From Clostridia bacterium (GTDB lineage: Bacteria; Bacillota; Clostridia; Oscillospirales; Acutalibacteraceae): a stretch of DNA of 6,393 bases. Below the pieces are notes generated by a model. That model was not told the origin of the DNA, ran no database searches, and saw only the letters and a program-made list of their open reading frames with translations. Positions 1 to 6,058 of this stretch are shown one piece after another. The stretch lies in NCBI GenBank assembly GCA_017549905.1, contig JAFYNC010000056.1:1-6393 (forward strand). Direction: 5' to 3'. The position numbers and the translations under genes were made by a program. Within the stretch, counting starts at the first letter, position 1; every line of letters begins with the position of its first letter.

Positions 1-1391
1 CGGCAGGGAGTACACTTACCGCAGGATTCGTCAACTGTGAAGTCAAGGAAGAACTTAGCCATATCAACCATACATGTATCTTCGTCCATAACGATAAGTC
101 CGCCTGAACCCATCATACAGCCGATAGCTGTAAGGTTATCAAAGTCAACCTCTGTATCAATAAGTGACTCAGGAATACAACCACCTGAAGGACCACCTGT
201 TTGAGCAGCCTTAAATTTCTTGCCGTTAGGAATACCGCCGCCGATATCGTTGATGATGTGACGGAGTGTAGTACCCATAGGAATTTCAACAAGACCTGTG
301 TTATTAATGTTACCGCCTAATGCGAATACCTTAGTACCCTTACTTCTTTCAGTACCCATTGAAGCAAACCAATCAGCACCGCGAAGGATAATCTGAGGAA
401 TATTAGCAAAGGTTTCAACGTTGTTTTCAACAGTAGGTTTGCCGAAAAGACCCTTAACTGCAGGATAAGGAGGACGAGGTCTTGGCTCACCACGGTTACC
501 CTCAATAGAGGTCATAAGAGCAGTTTCTTCACCGCAAACGAATGCGCCTGCGCCTAAACGAATATGTAGGTTAAAGTCAAAGCCTGAACCGAAAATGTTT
601 TTGCCCAAAAGACCATATTCACGTGCATCGTCAATAGCCTTCTGCAAACGACGAACAGCGATAGGATACTCAGCACGAACATAAACATAACCTTCAGTAG
701 CTCCGATAGCATAACCTGCTATAGTCATAGCCTCAACAAGACAGTGAGGGTCGCCCTCGAGAACTGAACGGTCCATAAATGCACCGGGGTCACCCTCGTC
801 AGCGTTACATACAACATATTTCTGATCTGCTTTGTTAGGAGCACATAAAGACCACTTAAAGCCTGTGGGGAATCCACCGCCTCCACGTCCGCGAAGACCT
901 GAATCGGTTACAGTTTTAATAACGTCTTCAGGTGTCATTTCGGTAAGAACCTTACCTAAAGCCTCGTAACCGTCCATAGCGATGTATTCTTCAATGCTTT
1001 CAGGGTCAATAACACCGCAGTTACGGAGAACTACACGGTTTTGTGATTTATAGAAAGCTGTATCATTTAATGCTACATTTGCTATATCCTTAACCTCTTC
1101 AGAGCCTGTATCACTATAAACTAAACGTTCAACGATACGTCCTTTAAGAAGATGTTCTTCAACGATTTCCTTTACATCGTCAGGTTCAACACGGCTGTAA
1201 AATGTACCGTCAGGATAAACGATAACAACAGGGCCTAATGCGCAAAGACCAAAACAACCGGTTTGTACAATTTTAACTTCATCAGTAAGACCGCATTTTT
1301 CAATATTCTGCTCAAAAGCAGTTTGAATCTGCAAACTACCTGAAGAAGTACAACCTGTACCGCCACAAATAAGTACATGTGAACGAATCAT
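1..1391 (-). CDS. hndC: NuoF/HndC-type NADH-binding flavoprotein subunit of [FeFe]-hydrogenase complex (partial, 3' end outside window)
   Basis: This is the NADH- and FMN-binding subunit that passes electrons between NADH and the iron-sulfur chain of a soluble NADH-linked [FeFe]-hydrogenase (homologous to complex I NuoF, Hnd HndC, Thermotoga HydB). The frame is open from ATG 1391 to the window edge, giving 463 codons. Residues 1-90 form a thioredoxin-like 2Fe-2S domain with C9, C14, C46 and C50 (C-x4-C and C-x3-C). The FMN/NADH core follows: the glycine-rich GRGGGGFPTGFKW at 168-180, CNADEGDPGAF at 195-205, and GAGAFVCGEETAL at 280-292. The last residues, ESCGKCTPC at 455-463, are the N3-type 4Fe-4S site, cut by the edge just before its fourth Cys. 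HydB/HndC relatives carry a further C-terminal 2x[4Fe-4S] domain, which would lie outside. The start is supported by GGAGG at 1401-1405, nine bases upstream. It lies 18 bases after the hndB stop. Arg is written almost only as CGT, unlike the regulatory genes upstream. A formate-dehydrogenase-linked NuoF is the alternative, but the HydS-like neighbour argues for hydrogenase. Confidence 0.96.
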   Translation of the reverse strand, partial: MIRSHVLICGGTGCTSSGSLQIQTAFEQNIEKCGLTDEVKIVQTGCFGLCALGPVVIVYPDGTFYSRVEPDDVKEIVEEHLLKGRIVERLVYSDTGSEEVKDIANVALNDTAFYKSQNRVVLRNCGVIDPESIEEYIAMDGYEALGKVLTEMTPEDVIKTVTDSGLRGRGGGGFPTGFKWSLCAPNKADQKYVVCNADEGDPGAFMDRSVLEGDPHCLVEAMTIAGYAIGATEGYVYVRAEYPIAVRRLQKAIDDAREYGLLGKNIFGSGFDFNLHIRLGAGAFVCGEETALMTSIEGNRGEPRPRPPYPAVKGLFGKPTVENNVETFANIPQIILRGADWFASMGTERSKGTKVFALGGNINNTGLVEIPMGTTLRHIINDIGGGIPNGKKFKAAQTGGPSGGCIPESLIDTEVDFDNLTAIGCMMGSGGLIVMDEDTCMVDMAKFFLDFTVDESCGKCTPC

Positions 1392-1400
1392 AAATTTAAA

Positions 1401-1405
1401 CCTCC
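1401..1405 (-). promoter_or_regulatory. Strong ribosome binding site of the NuoF-type gene
   Basis: The minus strand reads GGAGG here, nine bases before ATG 1391, inside the 18-base gap after the preceding stop codon. It fixes the start of the NuoF-type subunit. Confidence 0.8.
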
Positions 1406-1409
1406 ATTA

Positions 1410-1778
1410 TTACTTAGAAGCGCCGATTGTATATTCAGATACAATCTTACCGCCTTTAATATGTTCTTCAACTACACGCTTTGCTTTATCAGCGTCCATT
1501 TTAACATAGGTAACCTTTTCTTTATCGGCCTCGAAAACCTCAACAATAGGCTCATACTGACAAAGACCAATACAACCAGTCTGTGTAACTGTAGCCTTAT
1601 CGCTAAGACCGCCTTCGTTAATAGCTTCTACAAGGGTATTAAGAACAGGACGTGCGCCTGCTGCTATACCACAAGTAGCCATACCAACAACGATACGGAT
1701 ATTTGCGCTACCCTCACGAAGAACAACCTTGTCCTTCATTTTTTCTTTGATTGCTTTAAGTTCTGCCAAAGATTTCAT
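1410..1778 (-). CDS. hndB: HndB-type thioredoxin-like (2Fe-2S) ferredoxin-domain protein
   Basis: This 122-residue protein belongs to the thioredoxin-like 2Fe-2S family and matches HndB of NADP/NAD-linked Fe-hydrogenases and the extra small HydD-type subunit of clostridial HydABC complexes. It is expected to be a soluble subunit next to NuoF. A helical N-terminus (1-20) is followed by the ferredoxin domain. The diagnostic segment VGMATCGIAAGA lies at 31-42 with C36, and QTGCIGLCQYEP at 66-77 has C69 and C73. Only three of the four ligands of a C-x4-C plus C-x3-C site are visible: the expected first Cys position is Val31. The cluster may therefore use another ligand or be absent. The start at ATG 1778 follows AAAGGAAG at 1785-1792 with a six-base gap. 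The gene lies 16 bases after the GHKL ATPase gene and 18 bases before the NuoF-type gene, in the usual hydrogenase operon order. Confidence 0.92.
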   Translation of the reverse strand: MKSLAELKAIKEKMKDKVVLREGSANIRIVVGMATCGIAAGARPVLNTLVEAINEGGLSDKATVTQTGCIGLCQYEPIVEVFEADKEKVTYVKMDADKAKRVVEEHIKGGKIVSEYTIGASK

Positions 1779-1784
1779 ATTTAT

Positions 1785-1792
1785 CTTCCTTT
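1785..1792 (-). promoter_or_regulatory. Ribosome binding site of hndB
   Basis: The minus strand reads AAAGGAAG six bases before ATG 1778, in the 16-base gap behind the kinase-like gene. It is a good SD and agrees with separate, strong translation of the enzyme subunit. Confidence 0.7.
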
Positions 1793-1794
1793 CT

Positions 1795-2340
1795 TTAGTT
1801 TATATATTGTTCATTAAGAAACTCTTTAATCCACTTTATAACCTCATAAGTATCAAGAGGAACACCCTCCAACACTTCACGTATTTCACGTGTATCAAGA
1901 CATACTTCCACACTTTCTGTTTTGTGAACAAACAGAAAATCAATGTCAGGATGTCCCTGAATTAAAGTGGTCATAGTTGAAACCACATCGCCAAGCGGCG
2001 TGCAGTCAATATGATTTTTATAAAACACCGCGGTAACTACAGTGCCATGGTTGTTTGGATATTCGGATATGTGCTTTGACTCAACAGTAAGACTGCCTTC
2101 GGTCATTTCAGCCTCTAACTTTAAAAGAGGCAAGCCCATTCCGACTTTTCTTGTTGTTCGTGTAGTATAAAACGGATTTGTAACTGTTTTTAAAACCTCA
2201 TCCGTCATACCCGAGCCGTTATCCTTAATCACAAGGGTGATTGTGTCATTTTCCTCTAAAACCGAAATCTCAGTAAGCGTTGCCCCTGCTTTAACGGAAT
2301 TTTCCGCAATATCAAGAATATTTAAAGAAATTTCCTTCAT
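1795..2340 (-). CDS. GHKL (histidine-kinase-like) ATPase domain protein of hydrogenase operon, no phospho-acceptor domain
   Basis: The protein has 181 residues and begins directly with the GHKL ATPase fold: N-box LDIAENSVKAGA at 9-20 (E13, N14), G1 box KDNGSGM at 39-45, a F-box-like NPFYTTRTTR at 55-64, G2 box KVGMGLPLL at 65-73, and a G3-like NNHGT at 96-100. No dimerisation/His-phosphotransfer domain, sensor domain or membrane segment precedes the ATPase. It is a stand-alone cytosolic ATP-binding module rather than a complete sensor kinase. Residues about 107-181 form a C-terminal extension whose function I do not recognise. Single ATPase proteins of this kind are found in clostridial operons between the NuoE- and HndB-type genes. 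Its ATG overlaps the PHP gene stop as ATGA (4-base overlap), with AAAGGAG at 2346-2352 as SD. A role in phospho-signalling or in activating the hydrogenase is inference; the substrate is unknown. Confidence 0.88.
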   Translation of the reverse strand: MKEISLNILDIAENSVKAGATLTEISVLEENDTITLVIKDNGSGMTDEVLKTVTNPFYTTRTTRKVGMGLPLLKLEAEMTEGSLTVESKHISEYPNNHGTVVTAVFYKNHIDCTPLGDVVSTMTTLIQGHPDIDFLFVHKTESVEVCLDTREIREVLEGVPLDTYEVIKWIKEFLNEQYIN

Positions 2341-3071
2341 AACTGCTCCTTTAAAAAGCTTATTACATATTCACCTGCATTATCGCAACCCTCAGGTATC
2401 TCATTCATATAAAAGAACTCTTGCTGTTCTTTTATATCCCAAAGATTATGAGCATCAGAGCTTACTACTAATTTATTCACTGCAAGTCCGCTCTTTTCTG
2501 CAAAATCATTAAGTTTATCACTATTATGTACCTCTGCGCAGCAAAAGCCTTCTTCCTTAGGAAAAACGCCCAAAATCGCTATAACGCCGTTAGACTCACG
2601 GTCAATATGAGCAGGATAACAAATTCCGCCAAATTTTTCTACCAAATTCGGCGCTTCCTCTAATGAAACATTGGTTGCATTAGACAGAAGATAATCTTCA
2701 TTACCTATCACATTATCCTCGCTGTCGCATATTAACTGATTACCGAAAATATCAATACGGTTAGGAACCTTAAAAATTCTTTTTTCTATTTCCTCACCAA
2801 AAGCCATAGCTGACTTTAAATCAGGAAATAAACAAACCATATGAATATCTTCAGATGTTGTAAGTTCCATACCTGCAACCGCTAAAATATTATGTCTTTT
2901 AGCAGCTTCAAAAAATGCAGGGCAGTTTTTACAAGTATTATGGTCGGTTAGTGCCATAATATCAAGTCCATTTAATTCTCCCATACCCGCAATACTGTCA
3001 GGTGTGGAATCATCATTGCCGCAAGGTGATAAACAAGAATGAATATGCAAATCGTAATAATACTTTTTCAT
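2337..3071 (-). CDS. PHP-domain metal-dependent phosphoesterase
   Basis: This 244-residue soluble protein is of the PHP family (histidinol-phosphatase / DNA polymerase X-type phosphoesterase fold), which hydrolyses phosphate esters using a multi-metal site. The motifs appear in order: DLHIHSCLSP at 7-16 (H9, H11), LTDHN at 41-45 (D43, H44), GMELTT at 67-72 (E69) with H77 in EDIHMV, YPAHID at 152-157 (H155), and SSDAH at 204-208 (D206, H208). The full expected ligand set is present, so it should be catalytically competent. The size suits a stand-alone enzyme and there is no extra domain. It overlaps the DRTGG gene upstream and the ATPase gene downstream by ATGA junctions, and no good SD precedes its own ATG, so translational coupling is likely. 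Its place in a block of signalling-type genes suggests a phosphatase or nucleotide hydrolase partner of the two GHKL ATPases. The true substrate cannot be read from the sequence. Confidence 0.9.
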   Translation of the reverse strand: MKKYYYDLHIHSCLSPCGNDDSTPDSIAGMGELNGLDIMALTDHNTCKNCPAFFEAAKRHNILAVAGMELTTSEDIHMVCLFPDLKSAMAFGEEIEKRIFKVPNRIDIFGNQLICDSEDNVIGNEDYLLSNATNVSLEEAPNLVEKFGGICYPAHIDRESNGVIAILGVFPKEEGFCCAEVHNSDKLNDFAEKSGLAVNKLVVSSDAHNLWDIKEQQEFFYMNEIPEGCDNAGEYVISFLKEQL

Positions 3072-3394
3072 AGAAAATGACTTAAAAGAACTGCGGTTTC
3101 AAATGTACTAAGCTCAGAGGATATAATGTTTATACCCTTTTCTTTTGCGGTTGCAATGACAGCTTCCTCTAATGCTACGCCCTCTGCCAAAACAATAGTT
3201 GAAACATCTGAAAGCGAAGCCACAGCCAATATATTAATATTGGACATAATGGTAATCCAAGCATCGCCGCTTGAAGCATTACCCATAACCCAACTGAGTA
3301 AATCGCCGATGTAAACACCGTCAATCTCTCGCTCGGGCTCACAGAGTACAAGAGGTGTCATTCCGTCAAGCTTAGCTAAACTCTCAACCGTCAT
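3068..3394 (-). CDS. Second small DRTGG-like domain protein
   Basis: This is a 108-residue cytosolic alpha/beta protein. The pattern GVYIGDLLSWVM at 26-37, a hydrophobic AWITIMSNINILAVAS stretch at 45-60 and the ending KGINIISSELSTFETA at 86-101 match stand-alone DRTGG-type domain proteins, although the literal motif letters are missing. DRTGG domains occur in regulated family II pyrophosphatases, where they take part in binding adenine (di)nucleotides, and in phosphotransacetylases. A nucleotide-sensing role here is inference. It aligns end to end with the other small protein at 5449-5093 (GSDMMSDVLAYV against IGDLLSWVMG), so the two are paralogues. Its ATG lies inside the end of the hydrogenase-like gene (11-base overlap), with a GGGGA SD-like site, and its stop overlaps the PHP start by four bases, so the three are translationally coupled. 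Family assignment is moderately sure; function is unknown. Confidence 0.8.
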   Translation of the reverse strand: MTVESLAKLDGMTPLVLCEPEREIDGVYIGDLLSWVMGNASSGDAWITIMSNINILAVASLSDVSTIVLAEGVALEEAVIATAKEKGINIISSELSTFETAVLLSHFL

Positions 3395-4655
3395 TCTCTT
3401 CCCCGCCTTTTCTATGAGTTTTTATAAGACAATCCGAAAGCACTGCATTGCCTTTAACTACATCCTCTGCGAATGCACGACAATTCGGCGCACCGCACGA
3501 GCCGCAGTCAATACACGGCAATTCCTTTCGAAGTTTCTGTATTTCCGACATCATTCGCATTGATTCCTGCATACTGTCGCTAAGACGGGATATAGGTTTA
3601 TAAGCCGGCATTTCCTTAAACAGTACATTTTCCGGAAGCTCATCTCCATGATCTTTAGAAAGAAAATTTCTTGAAACCGGAAGATACCTTCTTAATGACT
3701 GAAGTCTAGCCTTGGCTATAAAAGGATTTTGAATTGTAAGCACTCCGCCCACACAACCGCCAGTACAGGCGTTGAGCTCTATAAACTCAAGCGGAGGTAT
3801 ATTATCATTTTCAATTTGATCCAAAACCTTTATGCAGTTATCAATACCATCAGCCGCCAAATAACTTTCGTTAAATATGGCAGTTGCCTCTCCACCAGAA
3901 GAAGCCCAACCAATACCGATTACACCCGAATTAGAAAGTGTTGATATTTCTTCACCATATTTCATAGCCGAAATAAGACTGAAATAAATATCATTTACAG
4001 CTGCTACTACGTCAACCTGACTTTTATAGTCTGCAAAACCGTTTTTAACATAACTTAACTTTGCAGGACAGGGCGAAATAAAGCACACACCTATTTCATC
4101 ATCAGAAAGTTCAGGATGCTCACGCTTAGCCTTGTCGCGAGCTAACATTGCCGCAACCTCCATTGGCGGAAGCATATGAATTATGTTTTCTTTAAGTGAT
4201 GGAAATCTTAAAGCAATAAGTCTTAAAATAACAGGACAAGCCGAGCTTATAACAGGTTTTTTAACCTCTTGTTTTTTAAGGTAATTTCTCGTATAAGCAG
4301 ATACAAGCTCTGCCGCCGCAGAAACCTCAAAAACATCGTCAAACCCGATTTTGAGCAAACCGTCAAGCACATAATCGACATCGTCAAGATTATCGAACTG
4401 ACCATAAAGCGTGGGCGCCGGAAGAGCAATCTTCCACTTAAACTTATCCATAGCGGATAGTTTGCTGCACTTTGCTTTCTTTGCATTATTCGGGCAAACC
4501 CTTATACACTCACCGCAGTCGATACAACGTTCGCCGTTTATAACTGCGTGATTATCCCTTATTCTTATTGCTTCGGTAGGACAATGCTTTAAACAGGTGG
4601 TACAACCGTTACACTTAGCTACATCAAGGTAAACTGAATGTTCGTATGTATTCAT
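3384..4655 (-). CDS. HydS-like putative sensory [FeFe]-hydrogenase-fold iron-sulfur protein
   Basis: The protein has 423 residues. An N-terminal 2x[4Fe-4S] ferredoxin domain has C15, C18, C21, C25 and C44, C47, C50, C54. The Fe-hydrogenase large-subunit C-terminal domain (about 70-350) carries degenerate H-cluster motifs: L1 SSACP (A139, C140), L2 SPCPAK (C196, K199) and L3 NACTGGCVGG (C297, C301). A C-terminal Fe-S domain has C381, C384, C387, C392 and C409. All four cysteines that hold the H-cluster cubane are kept, but the proton-transfer Cys of TSCCP is Ala, the Met of MPC is Ser, and GGGQP of L3 is lost. These changes match the sensory (group C, HydS) class rather than a turnover enzyme. 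Unlike Thermotoga HydS there is no C-terminal PAS domain, so output probably passes through the neighbouring ATPases. ATG 4655 is chosen because CAGG lies eight bases upstream; an in-frame GTG at 4661 would leave only two bases. Detection of H2 or redox state is inferred. Confidence 0.88.
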   Translation of the reverse strand: MNTYEHSVYLDVAKCNGCTTCLKHCPTEAIRIRDNHAVINGERCIDCGECIRVCPNNAKKAKCSKLSAMDKFKWKIALPAPTLYGQFDNLDDVDYVLDGLLKIGFDDVFEVSAAAELVSAYTRNYLKKQEVKKPVISSACPVILRLIALRFPSLKENIIHMLPPMEVAAMLARDKAKREHPELSDDEIGVCFISPCPAKLSYVKNGFADYKSQVDVVAAVNDIYFSLISAMKYGEEISTLSNSGVIGIGWASSGGEATAIFNESYLAADGIDNCIKVLDQIENDNIPPLEFIELNACTGGCVGGVLTIQNPFIAKARLQSLRRYLPVSRNFLSKDHGDELPENVLFKEMPAYKPISRLSDSMQESMRMMSEIQKLRKELPCIDCGSCGAPNCRAFAEDVVKGNAVLSDCLIKTHRKGGEENDG

Positions 4656-4674
4656 AAACACAACCTGCCGAAAA

Positions 4675-5100
4675 TTAATTAATATTAACCCTCATTGTAA
4701 TATCGGTGCCTTCACCGACTTTGGATTTAATATCCATATAATCCGAGTAACGCTTCATATTAGGCAAACCCATACCTGCTCCAAAGCCTAAGGAACGGAT
4801 ATTATCAGTAGCAGTGGAAAATCCCTCCTGCATAGCCTGTTCAACATCCTTAATTCCGGGGCCATTATCACAAAGTAGAATTTCAACATATTCTTCGGTA
4901 ACATTAACATCGGCTTTGCCGCCGCCTGCGTGAATTACCATGTTGATTTCGCCCTCATACATAGCGATAGATACACGTCTTATAATTTCGGGCGGTAGCC
5001 CTAACTGCCTTAAATTCTTTTTCACCTGTACCGATGCTTTTCCGGCAGATGTGAAATCATCGCCGTCTACATCAAAGTGAAAGTTAAGTATTTCAGACAT
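4675..5100 (-). CDS. RsbW/anti-sigma-type GHKL ATP-binding protein
   Basis: This 141-residue cytosolic protein has the size and layout of RsbW/SpoIIAB/RsbT serine kinases, not of a sensor histidine kinase. The N-box is YEGEINMVIHAGG at 48-60 (E49, N53), the G1 box is LCDNGPGI at 76-83 (D78), the G2/lid segment is LGFGAGMGLPNMKR at 104-117, and GTDITM at 131-136 closes the fold. Family members phosphorylate STAS-domain partners or bind sigma factors. Neither a STAS protein nor a sigma factor or PP2C phosphatase is encoded in this window, so its partner must lie elsewhere or be one of the neighbours, such as the hydrogenase-like sensor or the PHP protein. Its ATG lies eight bases inside the end of the upstream DRTGG-like gene, with AGGG as SD, and the HydS-like gene follows after 19 bases. 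ATPase family is sure; regulatory role is inferred from context. Confidence 0.9.
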   Translation of the reverse strand: MSEILNFHFDVDGDDFTSAGKASVQVKKNLRQLGLPPEIIRRVSIAMYEGEINMVIHAGGGKADVNVTEEYVEILLCDNGPGIKDVEQAMQEGFSTATDNIRSLGFGAGMGLPNMKRYSDYMDIKSKVGEGTDITMRVNIN

Positions 5101-5449
5101 TTCGAGCCCTATTCCCTACAAGACCATTGCTGTAAAGGATACCGCAAGCCTCATACATTCTTTTTGAAGTTGCAAGCAAAACAATGCCACTGTCTTTAGC
5201 TAGTTCAATCATTTCGGCAGTCGGAAGCTTTGAACGAACAAAAACAATGCATTTCATATCCATCATTTCAGCTGTGCGGATAACCTGTGAATTCACAAGA
5301 CCTGTCATTAAAACGGCCTGATCCTTAACGTAAGCCAAAACATCACTCATCATATCACTGCCGCAAGCAGAATAAACGTGATGCTCTAAGCCGTCTTCAC
5401 AGCAAATAATATCTGCATTCAATAAATCTTTAATAGTATTGATTTTCAT
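5093..5449 (-). CDS. First small DRTGG-like domain protein
   Basis: This 118-residue soluble protein has the pattern of stand-alone DRTGG-type domains: an N-terminal strand-helix, YSACGSDMMSDVLAYV at 26-41, the strand AVLMTGLVNSQVIRTAE at 45-61, CIVFVRSKLP at 67-76, and KDSGIVLLATSKRMYEA at 85-101 before a loose tail. It is a diverged paralogue of the second such protein (3394-3068). The literal DRTGG letters are absent, which is usual in single-domain members. The family is linked to adenine-nucleotide binding in pyrophosphatases; an energy-sensing role here is a guess. The start at ATG 5449 lies 32 bases after the NuoE-type stop and has a modest GGGTGA SD at 5456-5461. The stop overlaps the RsbW-like gene by eight bases. 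It begins the regulatory block that separates NuoE from its partner subunits. Confidence 0.8.
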   Translation of the reverse strand: MKINTIKDLLNADIICCEDGLEHHVYSACGSDMMSDVLAYVKDQAVLMTGLVNSQVIRTAEMMDMKCIVFVRSKLPTAEMIELAKDSGIVLLATSKRMYEACGILYSNGLVGNRARNV

Positions 5450-5481
5450 AGGTCTTCACCCAAAAAGTAGATTTTTAAAAT

Positions 5482-5985
5482 TTACTTGCTAAAGCCGTAT
5501 TTTTCCAAAATACCGTCAACATCATCTGCTGTAAGACGGCCGTAAACTTCTTCGTTTACAGTAAGTACAGGAGCAAGACCACAAGCACCTATACAACGAC
5601 AAGCTGTAAGTGAGAATTTACCATCCTCTGTACATTCGTCAGAACCAATACCTAATCTTTCGCTGAATTTGTCAAAAATGTCACCAGCGCCTTTAACATA
5701 GCAGGCAGTACCCAAACAAACAGAAATGTTGTACTCTCCTTTAGGTGACAGTGAGAACTGAGCGTAGAAGGTAGCAACACCATAAACCTTTTCAAGCGGT
5801 ACATCCATACCCTCGGCAATCATGGTCTGCACTTCCATAGGAAGATAGCCGTAAATTTCCTGCGCTTCCTGCATAACAGCCATTAAAAGGCTCTTATCAT
5901 GACAGCTTTTTGCGATTACTTCCTTCAGTTTCTTTTCCTGTTCAGCCGTTCCCTTAAAAGGGAGTTTACTGATTTTTTTTAGCAT
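5482..5985 (-). CDS. hndA: NuoE/HndA-type 24-kDa 2Fe-2S subunit of NADH-linked [FeFe]-hydrogenase
   Basis: This 167-residue thioredoxin-like ferredoxin is homologous to NuoE of complex I, HndA, and HydC of bifurcating hydrogenases. It holds one 2Fe-2S cluster and pairs with the NuoF-type subunit. A helical N-terminal domain (about 14-60) includes EIYGYLP at 43-49. KVYGVATFYAQF at 66-77 is a family signature, and the cluster ligands are C90 and C95 (CLGTAC) with C131 and C135 (CIGAC). The length is normal for the family. ATG 5985 is chosen over the in-frame ATG at 6024: the longer form would translate its own SD (AAAGGAGG, 5996-6003) and add 13 residues (…KGGFGF) not seen in the family. This is the first gene of the operon, transcribed from the promoters at 6059-6122. 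A formate dehydrogenase or hydrogenase complex could both use it; the rest of the operon supports hydrogenase. Confidence 0.95.
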   Translation of the reverse strand: MLKKISKLPFKGTAEQEKKLKEVIAKSCHDKSLLMAVMQEAQEIYGYLPMEVQTMIAEGMDVPLEKVYGVATFYAQFSLSPKGEYNISVCLGTACYVKGAGDIFDKFSERLGIGSDECTEDGKFSLTACRCIGACGLAPVLTVNEEVYGRLTADDVDGILEKYGFSK

Positions 5986-5995
5986 GAAACCAAAT

Positions 5996-6003
5996 CCTCC
6001 TTT
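5996..6003 (-). promoter_or_regulatory. Strong Shine-Dalgarno that sets the NuoE-type start
   Basis: The minus strand reads AAAGGAGG, ten bases before ATG 5985. Because this site lies inside the longer open frame starting at 6024, it shows that translation begins at the inner ATG. Confidence 0.88.
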
Positions 6004-6032
6004 GATAATTGTATGTATATCCACTTATTTTG

Positions 6033-6058
6033 ACATAAGGATACACATATACTTATGT
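6033..6058. promoter_or_regulatory. 26-bp imperfect palindrome abutting the -10 box (candidate operator or leader hairpin)
   Basis: The perfect outer arms ACATAAG and CTTATGT are separated by 12 bases, in which three more base pairs match, so 10 of 13 positions are symmetric. It starts directly after the proximal operon -10 box (6059-6064), so it covers the predicted transcription start. A bound repressor there would block the promoter. In RNA from the distal promoter it could instead fold as a short hairpin. It does not fit the Rex consensus. No protein is identified for it. Confidence 0.55.

Noticed and set aside
317..505. Short open frame within the NuoF-type gene
   Set aside because: It is an out-of-frame shadow of the NuoF coding region, which shows continuous flavoprotein motifs.
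1797..1830. Internal promoter before hndB
   Set aside because: TTAAAG and TATATA at 17-base spacing are weak matches within coding sequence; the operon's short gaps suggest read-through from upstream.
1461..1965. Plus-strand open frames opposite the HndB and ATPase genes
   Set aside because: They are antisense shadows with low-complexity Phe/Asn/Thr-rich translation, no SD and no family resemblance; the minus-strand frames have clear cofactor motifs.
4247..4486. 79-codon minus-strand frame inside the hydrogenase-like gene
   Set aside because: It overlaps the sensor gene in another frame, has no SD or domain, and the main frame is unbroken with conserved cysteines.
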